From contig NC_090183.1 in the NCBI RefSeq assembly GCF_024679245.1, forward strand, positions 21,805,207 through 21,869,206: a stretch of DNA of 64,000 nt. Reading direction: 5' to 3'. The notes under the pieces were generated by a model, which was not told the DNA's origin, made no database searches, and worked only from the letters and a program-made list of their open reading frames with translations. The translations under genes and the position numbers were made by a program. Numbering within the stretch: position 1 is the stretch's first letter; the number at the start of each line of letters is the position of its first letter. This document shows positions 43,812 through 55,800 of this stretch, piece after piece. This DNA comes from Pseudorasbora parva. Its lineage: Eukaryota > Chordata > Actinopteri > Cypriniformes > Gobionidae.

Positions 43812-46800
43812 TACACCTAGGATTGCTTAAGCGTGAGTAAATCATGAGGTCATTTTAATTTTTGAGTGAACTATCACCTTAAGAGGAGAAATTACTATTT
43901 TTATCGTTTGCATCAAGTGTCTGTCTTTTTTCACCTCTACTGTCCATTTTTATTTCTTACCACCACCGTGCTCTCACCCTTTTTAGCTCCTAGAAGAGAA
44001 GGATTATTTAGCCCTGGAGGTGGAGAAGTTGACTGTGGACTGTGAGATGTACCAGCACAGGAGCACACTGTTCCAGAGTCAGCTAGAAGAGGTGCAGGCT
44101 GAAAGAGACAAGGTCAGTATCATCAATACTCATAATTAACAAATATCATACACAATTCTTAAATATTTTTTCCACTACTGAGTCTACTACTGGTAAATGA
44201 AAGCTTTCTTATGACAGTTACTGCTCATTATTTTTTTTTTTTTACAGGCATATTTGTCCCGTGATGAGGCCCAGGCTCAGATCGCACGGAGTCTTGCAGA
44301 GAAGGACATGCTGAGAGGCCAACTAATGGAGCTACAGGAGAAGGTTTTCACCATGAAAGCCTGTAGCAGGCAACGAGAAAGAAGAGAAAATTCCAGGGTA
44401 AAATGGATAATTTTATATTATAAATTCAATACACAACATACAGTAGTTTACCACAATAATTTATCAAGTACAATGCATTTTTAGGAAAGGAAGTTCAGTT
44501 GCGAGAGCAGTGAGGACCCTCCTTCCAGTCCTCCACCAAGAAGACGGCTATGTCGCTTGAAAGCGATCCTTCCTGAGTCTTTCAGCTCATTTGAGGTACA
44601 TTTGTACACTTATCTAAGACTAGTGTGCCCCAATTTGCATACCTATGCACTGTTCTATGCCGTTTTGTAGTATAAGTAGTGAGAATAGTGTATTTATACT
44701 GAAAATCCCAAATAAAAAAAAGTACACTTAAAATACCTGGATTACACACTTAATGGACCGAAATAAACAGTACTTTTAGGGTTAAAAAAGGATAATTGGG
44801 ACACAGCAAAAGTTGGTTTTAAAAGAGACATAAATGGTTCTAATTTAATGGAAAAATATGGTTATGGTTGAAAATAATCAAATTTAATTTAATAGTGAAG
44901 TCCACACTTGATCAAGCACATTTTATTTCCAGCTACTGATTAGCCAGTCAAAATCCATAAAAAAAAAAAAAAAAAAGTTTATATAAACAGAACTTAATTG
45001 CCAATTAGCGGTACATGCATTGTTAGTAATAATTTGTGTGTGTGTGTGTGTGTGTGTGCGTGCGTGCATGCGTAAATCAATCTTTTACAGTTCAGTGATG
45101 AAGTTATCCACAGTATCAACTCCAATCAAGTGGAGCCCCCCTGTGCTGAATCTCTCCGTAGACGAGAGTTCCAGTTTCCCTCCAGAATTGATATTGAAGA
45201 CATTTACAGGTAAGTTGTTTATCTGGTCCATAGTAATTAACTGTAAATCTCACGATATAGCCTGTTTCACACTGCAGTGCCACTGTGAAAATAACAGTTT
45301 GGTTTTGAGTTTTTCAACTTAGCTTCATTAAAGGTAGGGCAAGCAATTTTGGAGAGGTTAGCAATAGCAAGCTAACTTGGAAAGCATAAGATCCCATCCT
45401 CCTGTCCGAGTGCTCTCCATTACCTCAGCCTGTATAAACCATGTTCATTCTGTCACTCATGGCTAAGCCTCGTGTTCACACAGAATTTCTAAACGTTTTC
45501 CCTTGTTACTTGTCTCTTGGTTTTGGATTTCTTGCCCGTTTACCCTTTTGACTCTCTCCCCTGATTTGTTTGTTTGTTTGGACTGATTACCTGTTATGAC
45601 CTCTTGCCTGTTTGTTGACTATGAGTGTGGATTACCCCTTTTCTATAAAGCTGCAATTGGATCCTCTACTTCTCAGAGTAGTATGTTACAATTACATTAT
45701 TGTAATAATTTAACTTGATAATTGTATAATATAATTTACATGAGGAGGAGGACAACATTTAATATATATTTTTCATTTAATTTCATTAATTAATCTACAC
45801 AGACAAAATCCAAAACCATTGCTTTAAAGTGATTAAATCTTTAAATAAGGGATTAAGTCAGATTTACTGAATAGAAGTGTTTACATGTTACTGCATGTGG
45901 AACTTGCATCAACCACAGTAGACACTTTCAAATAGTGTCTCTGTTTTAAGGTGATTTACGCAGGTGGTATTATTTACAGAGTGTTATAATCTGTTAATAT
46001 TGTCACCAAAATGAATAGGTAATGCAAACACCCTGTTTTGCATCCGGTGGGAAACAGGATTGAGGGCTTTTTATTGTGTGTATGTCTTCTACAGTATAAT
46101 TAAACCAACCATTAGTGTTTCCTGTTTTCTAGTCCCTGTGATCCTAATGGTACATTGTATGTGCCCATGACTCAGACACACTATCATAAAACTAACTCGT
46201 AAATTCACACTGTTTCCGTATGTACATTAACCTTGTGGTGGAGATAAAGGTGTTGTGTAGTAGGCCGATCTAAAAATATCTTCAGACCTGAGAGAGGAAG
46301 AGAGTTTTCATGTGGATTCTCTAGAGAACTGGTATTTAAAATAATGAAAAAATAAAACACCTCTTTCTTCCATTTTCAGCAGTCAGGAACTGACCGATGA
46401 CTCTTCTGATTATGTTATCATTCCTAAAGGTACTGTTACTCCCCCCTTACATTACAATTTTTTACAAATGTTCATGCTTTCACTCAGTTACATACAGTGC
46501 CCAAAAAAATACACTTAAAATGTCTTAGCAATACATCACAAAATATCAAATATGCCATTAATTTGCAACATTCTGTTAGGAGTAAGATATATTCAAAATT
46601 AAGATAAATGTATTGTATGATTTCTGCTTGCTAAATAATTCACTAGATCATGTGATGAACAAACACCTCTTATTCCCTTTATTGACAAACAAGATATTTA
46701 CTATGAAATCAAAATATACTAAATATTTTCTGCATGCTACAGTATAAGAACATGCCTATTTGTTTAAATTACAAACCTGATTCCAAAAAAGTTGGGACAC

Positions 46801-49800
46801 TGTACTAATTGTGAATAAAAACAGATTACAATGATGTGGAATTTTTAAATATTAATATTTTATTCAGAATGCAACATTGATGACATGTCAAATGTTTAAA
46901 CTGAGAAAATGTATAAAGGGAAGATGATTTTAAATTTCATGGCATCAATACATCTCAAAAAAGTTGGGACAAGGCCATGTTTACCACTGTGTGGCATCCC
47001 TTCTTCTTTTTATACCAATCTGTAAACATCTGGGGACTGAGGAGACAAGTTGTTCAAGTTTAGGAACAGGAATGTTGTCTCATTCTTGTCTAATACAGGC
47101 TCAGGTCTTCTTTGTCACATCTTCCTCTTTATGATGCACCAAATGTTTTTAATGGGTGAAAGATCTGGACTGCAGGCTGGCCATTTCAGTTCCCCGGATC
47201 CTTCTTCTAGACCAGCCTTTCTCAAAGTGGGTGCCGCGGCACACTGGGGTGCCCCCTGACTGTGTCAGGGGTGCCGCCAAAAAATTACGTAGGCTAAAAA
47301 AAAAAAAAATCTGAAATTTCATATATAAAATATATTTGAATTTATATAAATACATTCTTCTTATTTTTATCCCTTTCGCACGTACGATCACACATTCACA
47401 CATGTGATTAGAACGGTCAGTGCATCACGTTCATTTAAATGTAAATTCAAATGTGCTTTCGCGTTGGCTTGCACTGAGCCAGAGACAGGTGCGCTCAGAG
47501 CTGTCATATATCACAACTTTTCAGTGTTTTCAGCCATGTTTATTTTGGGTTTCATACATATACGTACTAAAAAAACAATACATTTAGAGTTTGTAAAATA
47601 CACAATGATGAAAAATGAAGAGGCAATAATAATCCTTTCCATTATAATTAGCTTTATTCATATCAGATACACATTGTGTCAGTAACTTTAAAGTTTACTC
47701 TATTCTTCTCCCAGTTCACCTGCCACTTAATTTTATGTATTTTGGGAGAAGTGGATGAATTTACGTCTTGTAAATCCAACAGATCCGATTTTCTGAACTG
47801 CGCCTGCGGCGGTGATGGCGGCGCCCAATCGTGCATACAGCTCAACTAACGCGATTGTTATAAAGGTGTTTAAACAACAAAACACTTCCACTTGTATATA
47901 TTTGACAATCGGAATATCAGATATTTCAGGCCATATCTAACAAATTTGTGAATATTTTGAATAAAAAAGGAAAAATGACAAAAGCAGATAATCATTCATT
48001 CAGCTCTGTTGTTGCTGCGGTGTGTCACATGACAAGCAATGACGCGTCACCATGGAAACCATAAAGTGACACATTAATAACGGTCGCTTTGAAAAACTCA
48101 CGCTGGGGGGTCAGCCAGAATGTTTTACATTTGCGTGTGAAAGAGTTAAACATATGAGCGGATTAATAAAATTGTAAATTCATTTTAGATAAATATATAT
48201 ATAAAATTAACCATAAAAATCCATCTCACATCAGTAACTGTCATGACGTACTCACCGGGGTCGCGTGACTGTGCAGTTGGCTACATTGTTTTATAATTTA
48301 ACCGCGAAAATACATTTGATTTCACAAAGAGCAAGAAACAAGCAACAGCAGCATGGATCGTTTTTTAAAAAGAAAAGCCCCACAGAACCGGACAGTTTTT
48401 ACTGGGAAATGGATTATTATGCTCTGTTCATTACTGTCCTGTCTAAATAAACAGGACATTTGCATTTAAATTTGGGTTATGCAGTGTTTTTAAAATATAT
48501 TTTAAACTGGGGTGCCTTGAAATTTTATGCACTTTTGAAAGGTGCCCTGACTGAAAAAAGTTTGAGAAAGGCTGTTCTAGACAGCCATGATATTGTAATT
48601 CATGCAGTATGTGGTCTGGCATTGTGATGTTTGAAAATGCAAGGTCTTTCCTGAAAGAGACGACGTCTGAATGAGAGCATATGCTGAACTTGTATATACC
48701 TTTCGGCATTGATGGTGCCTTTCCAGAATTGTAAGTTGCCCATGCCACACATACTCATGCAACCCCATACCATCAGATGCAGGCTTCTGAACTGAACGCT
48801 GATAACAACTTGGGTTGTCCTTGTCCTCTTTAGTCCGGATAACTTGGCGTCCCAGTTTTCCAAAAGAACTTAAAAATTGTATTCGTCTGCCCACAGAACA
48901 GTTTTCCACTTTGCCACAGTCAATTTTAAATGAGCCTTACCCAGAGAAAATGCCCGCACTTCTGGATCATGTTTTGATATGGCTTATTTTTTGACCTATA
49001 TATTTAGCTGGCAACGGCGAATGATACAGTAGATTGTGTTCACCGACAATGTTTTCTGGAAGTATTCCTGAGCCCATGTTGTGATTTCCATTACAGTAGC
49101 ATTCCTTTATGTGATGCAGTGCCGTCTAAGGGCCCAATGATCACAGGAATCCAGTGTGGTTTTCCGGCCTTGACCCTTAGCACAGAGATTGTTCTAGATT
49201 CTCTGAATCCTTGGATGATATTATTCACTGTAGATGATGATAACTTCAAAGTCTTTGCAATTTTTCTCTAAGAAACTCCTTTCTGATATTGCTCCAATAT
49301 TTTTCACCCTAGCATTGGGGGAATTGGTGATCCTCTGCCCATCTTGACTTCTGAGAGACACTGCCACTCTGAGAGGCTCTTTTTATACCTGTCACAAAAA
49401 AATCTACTCTTCAGTTTTTATATTTGATTGTCTTTATCAGTAATTAAACGAATTAAACTATTACTGAGCTTCATGACATACTTCTATTAAAAACTTTGAA
49501 ATATCTTATTCTGAATAAGTGGTAAGAGCACTACAGAAGCTAGTGAGTTGTTTTATTTGACATATAGGTATGTAATGGAAGTATGTCATGAAATTCAGTA
49601 CAAGTATTCCATTTATTTACTGATTAAGAAAATCAAGTTTACGTTTTCACGTTTACTGTGTGTAAGAAGAGGAACTATTCTGAGCATTTCCATCTTCTTT
49701 AAAATACAGCTCTAGCATAATTTTTCTGCAAAATCCATTTGCTTACTGTATTTTGCTATGTAATACAGTGACATTCAGACATTTGTTTCAGACAGAAAAC

Positions 49801-52800
49801 AGTGTCAACATACTTTTTATGCACATTCTTAGAATTAATTACAATACACCTCTTGTTAATCTCTATTTTGATAGGAAATCATTTGAGCGATTCATTATCA
49901 CCCACATCACTTGCCAAGAGGAGTCCTACTGACAGGTAAAATTAAAATGAAAGGTAAAACATAATCACATTTATTTATTTAAAATGGTCACACTGCTAAA
50001 AAAAGAACATTTTGTATAAATCTAGTTTCACAAGAGCATCAGCTCCACCCTTCCTAATGCGGTCCAGACCACAGGCCCTGCGCATCACTGGTCGTGCGCT
50101 CACCGTGTTTTTTCAGGGAGAAATGCTATTGAACCAACTACAGGTCATCGGGGGTAATAAGACCGGTGTGTTCGTGCATCATGTGATGGAAGGATCATCT
50201 GCTCATAACAGTGGCATCAGCCCTGGAACTCAGATACTTCAGGTGAGAATGTCTGGATTTTGAACTCTACCATTTTTTTGGGGGGGGGGGATTTGGCTAG
50301 TGTTGTAGACTCAACTGCTGGGATATTACTTTATTGTCGATACATTGTCTGATTAAATTATTAACATCATTATTGTGATTGGATGTAAAACTCAGTGCTT
50401 CAGATGCAATCAATAACCTATTTCTACATTGATTTGTTTAGTGTGCCAGTTAAGAAATAAGGGATTGTGTCAAAAATGACAAAATCCAAGGTATTGTTGC
50501 AAAAAAAAAAAGTATTTATATAATATTTAAAATCAGAATTTTTACATCATAACGTGATACAATTAAGCAATATCAGAAGAGCAAGAAAGATGCTTTCACA
50601 AATTTGAGCATAACTGCAAACATTATATTGCTTTTTATACCAATATAAAATAAAATAAATTATAACATTATTCTCAACATTATTTATGCATTTCTGATTT
50701 ACCAATTCAGATATATGTTATGTACCACCACCAGTGCCAAGATTAATTTTGTTGTTAAAGGTGTCCTAGAATGATTTGAAACAATATTTTAAATTGTTCT
50801 CTGATAATTGATCTAAATAGAGGGTATGCTTATTTAAAGGGTTACTTCAGCGATTAGCATATGGCTTTCTATCAGTAGAAACCCTGGAGTATATTCAAAT
50901 GATCGTGCTCCCCCCTCATATCCCCCTGAGACGAGAGATTTATGCATTTTATTTCTGGAAAAATTACTCACATGACGCAAATATCGTCAATTTGCATCAT
51001 CTGTAACATTTTGGCAGCTGCGGGCATTCATGTAAATGGAGCGGCCGGCGGAGCAAAGTCAGCGTTTTAACTTCTCAAATGAATTCCTATGAAAAGTTTA
51101 GCTTCCAAAGGCATGAACTGATAATGTGCCAGACTAAACATGTGCTGTGAATGTATGCCGAGAGCGCGGTCACGTTTACCTCAGCTCTCATCACGAGAGC
51201 TCATTCATCATGGCTAAATGTAATTTGACTCCTGCTACGTTTGTGCTGTGACACTCCTTCAGCGGCTAAATCACATTATATTGAACAGACATGTTCAGTG
51301 TAGTGTCTGTTCTCTAACTGAACTGATTTTATGAAGAGGAAGACGGTGGGAAAGTGATCAGTGATTCAGTAGCTGGGGCTTTGGGAGTGGCCTCGTAGGG
51401 CAGCGAAGCATTCTGGGAATTGTAGTCTTTTATCCCCATAAGACAAAAATCAATTTTCTGTCTTTTCTCAGTATAGAAAGCACCAAATTCAAAAATAATT
51501 ACATATTTCTGCTACATTAATGACCCAGTTTAAATACAGGTTCATCTTCCCAGCGCTGAAGTACCCTTTTAAGGTCAAATATTGTCCAGATACGGTTTTA
51601 CAGGTCCAGGTTTCACTGGCTCAATGACAGCTAACACATCTATACCATCCATCATGGCAATGATTTTACAATTTTAACTTTGAATCACAAACTGAACTGG
51701 GTAGTACATAAATATGTTGTTTGTACAGTAACGTTACAGTTTGACAGTAGAGTACTGACTTAAAAGTTGATTTATTTAGCCAAACAAATTAATGTAGAAG
51801 CCACTTAAAAAAGTCAGTGTCATGTTTACTACTCACCCGCTGCAAAATAATTAAATTCTCAAAAATGTATAATTATTTAACAAATTGACTAAGCCTTGTC
51901 AAATGACTATCGTTTCAACTTAGATGATGAAAAAGGTGACGTTAACTACAAGGATCGAGTGAGTGATCTGTAAGCAACTAAACAGTAGTAGTAAACGTAG
52001 TTAGCTTCTGAGTTATGTGTTAATGATGAAATATAGGCTAATCTAGATTTCAGTCCGTCAAAAGGGAGCGACATATGTATCTACTGTTGTATTTTATGAC
52101 AACACTGGCAGGAAATATTAACTTTTGTCATTTGACAAACTGTATGTGTGCTACTCTATGAGTTTCCAAAACTAGTATCTTGCGTTAGATCTAGACAACA
52201 CAGGGGATATTATTGTAATGTTGTCTTACTAAGAAAATTTCAATTTAATCCGAAATGGGTTCGACAGTCAAGAAGTGGATAAAATCACTACTTATGGTTT
52301 GCAGGAATATGGATGGAATTGGCTCTTCCTTCAGTTTTAGACGCTGAGCGAATCCTGCTTGATATTGCCCTTAGGTTAGACAAACTCTCCGTGGTGAAAT
52401 GGGCCGAGCAAATGAACAACTTTGAATTAAATTGTTGCGGTTTATCATAAATAAACATCAACCATGACTGTTGACATTCTACTATGGGAAGGCTATGAAA
52501 AGTCCTCACATCCCTCACAGTTCCACCTGAAAATGAAGATTGGCTGACATGCAAATGTTGGGGGCGTACATATTAAGTATCCCAGCGATTGTGTCACAGT
52601 TGTCGTTATGTTGACAATAGCCTATATTTCAGTGGTGTTTTTACATTTTCTCTGAAAAACAAAGTGGTAGAAGACATAAAGAGAATTCAGCGATAAAAAC
52701 AGTGGCAGGTCTCTCCTCCTTCTTTCAAAGATAAAATGCACTGACAGAAAACAAAAAGCTCTCATTTTCTCTTTCTCTTTGAATAATGAAAGGATAACAT

Positions 52801-55800
52801 ATATTTTTCTTTTATCTCTGGTTAGATATTCAGGTTTAAGCTGCAGTTAAATGGAGTGGGAACTAATTAAAGCCAAAATTGTGTATTTGTAGCTAAAGTA
52901 TGAGCAGGAGCAGAGAGCTGTACAAATGGATCTAGAGGACACCACTATGGAGGAGGCCCTGTGGGCCCTGGGGCAGGTCCAGGGACCATGCCACATTACA
53001 CTGAGACCCAGCCAAGATGGTAAGAGCAAAGAATAACAATTGCATGATCATACGCGGTGGTGAATGTGATTTCACCAAGTACAGCATGCTACTGGATCAA
53101 CATTCCAAACAACCAATCAGATTTGAGGGGCAAGTTTACAATTTATGTCAAGTTTAGGTTTACAACCAAGGTTAGATTTGTGTTATTTCAGCGTTATTCA
53201 CTTATCATTTCCCTCTGGTTTTAGTGATAAGTTATGGGTAGGGTTAGTTTTAGGGATAGAGAGTTGTGACAACATTTTCCGACAAGAATGTTGCACCTGT
53301 GCTCATTTTCCTGTTCTTGATCCTTGTTTTGTTTTCCATTGATTACTCTCCCTGTGTATTTTAAACCTGTAGTTTGCTTATTTGCAGAAAATTAGTACTT
53401 TATACTACTAAAGTAATACTTTATTAGGTTATCTGCACTTTTACTCAAGTTCTTGATTTGTCTTCTTTGTCCGCCACTGATAAAACGTCTATCCATCCCT
53501 GTTAAAACAGTTGTTTTTTTGTGTTGTAAAAATGAAATTAATATAAATCATATCAGAACTTTTGATGACACAACATTTATTAAAAGTAAAAAAAACTTTT
53601 ACAATACACTTTTTAAAATATTCGAAATATTTACTTTTAAAATACATAGGCAAGTGTGCACACCCCAAAATGCTCTATATGTTTGCTTTTTCACTCCTGA
53701 AGCGACAATGTTCACCCCCTTTTTAACTTGGAATAAACTGACAAATTATCTATGCCGAAAAGACACTGAACAACTTAAAATACACTACAAAATAGATGAT
53801 GACAACTCGCATACCTGCAATAATGCCTAGTCTTTTAATAGGCATTATTGCTAGGCATTATTTATAAAGGTATCATTATGTTATGACTTTACTTGTTGGG
53901 GCACATGACTATTAACTAATTCAAAATTAATTCAAAACCCATAACCTCAATTGTGTATTAGTTAATCAATTAGTTAATAGTCATGTGCCCCAACAAGTAA
54001 AGCCAAAACATAATGACACCTTTATAAATCATTAGCTAATGAATAATTAAAGCAGACAACTGGAAGTTGAAATGCATGGCTTTGACCCGTTGTGGTAATT
54101 AACATGTTAATTTACATTATTAGTTAATATAATATGTTATTAGGAATTAATACATTATGACATATTTAACTAATAACAATTTAATGATTACTTAATCTAT
54201 TAATCATGTAGAATCTTCATTAGTTGCTGATGCAGTAATCATTAATAAATGGGTTAGTTCACCATCAGTAATACATTAACTCATGATTATCTGTGCATTA
54301 GTTAAGCATGAATTAATGCATATTAGTGCACCCTTATTGTAAAGTGTTACCAAAAATTGTTTGTCGCTGTAATCTTTAATCAAAATCGGTCTGGAAACGC
54401 CTGGAAACGCCGAGAACGTTTCATCTCAGATAACGGTAGTTAAATGCTTAACTACTCCCCTCCAACCATTAGTCTGCTATCAGTGCGAGATGGAGAGGAA
54501 GAGCACTGAGGTAAAACCCTGCCCACTATTCAATATTTCGTTTCACTTTAGCCTCCGGAAGAAAACTCACTGAGACTTTAATGTTGCTGTAGGACACTTG
54601 ACACACCAACTCTTACATTTAAAGTGCAAAAGTTTTTCTGTGTTAATTTTTTAAACCAGCTGTTTTAACAGGGGTGTGTAGACTTCAACTCTATATGTTC
54701 ATTAATTGAACCAAAACACTTTATAATGTTTAATCTTGATTTGGGATGGCTTATTTAATGTGACGTGTACATTGTCAAGATTGCCCATTAAGGTCAGAGA
54801 TTTACTAAACCAAAATAAAGATGTGTTGATTTTCTTCTAGCATACGAGAACCTTCTACAGCAGCTAAAAAATGGTGAAGTGATGTCGGGTGATTCCTTCT
54901 ACATCCGTGTTAATATGACGCTGTCAGGTGATGTAGCAGGAACTCTGCCGGTCAAGTGTAACGACATTGTCCATGTTACAAACACTCACCATTCCAACGA
55001 CGGCTTCTGGTGGGCCAGTCATGTGCACCCTTTTCACCTGGAAGACCTGCAGAGTGGGGCTCTACCCAACTACTACAGGTAGTAAAATAATAGCAGAATT
55101 TACCTTTTGGCATGCTTTTTTTCCATTGTAAAATATTCTTGCTTAATGTTCCTGGGATTCCGAAGCAAAGCACACATTTTCTAAAATCATTGTGTGATAA
55201 TGTGGACCCATTAGACCTGTAGTTTCATAATCTATACTACCTTTTAAAAGTTTGTGGTCAGCAAAAAAAAAATTATTTGCAAAAAAGAAATACTTTTATT
55301 TAGCAAATATTCATTATATTGATCAAAAGTGACAGTAAAGACATTTATAATGTTACAAAAGATTTCTGTTTCAAATAAATGGTGTTTAATATTAAGCAAC
55401 TGTTTGCAACTGATAATAACAAAGGTTTTTGAGCATTAAAGCATATTCAAATGATTTGTGACAGATCAATGTGACACGAGTAATGCTGAAAATTACATTT
55501 TAAAATATAATGAAAATATATTTAAATATTTTAACATTTTAATTATATTTCTCAATAGTACTGTAACTTTACACACACATCTGAACACTCATATTATCTT
55601 TTTCTCATTTTTCAGAGCACAGAGGCTGTTAATCAGGGCTATAGAGGATATGACCTACCCTAACAAAACACACAGAAAGGTGAGTGTCCCTCAGTAAATT
55701 CATACAGTCCAAATAGCCATTGCAGAAATCATTTTTCGAAGGTTCTTTAACTTTTTATTGTGATTTGTGTGCATTTAGAATATGCTAATAAAGCTCACAG

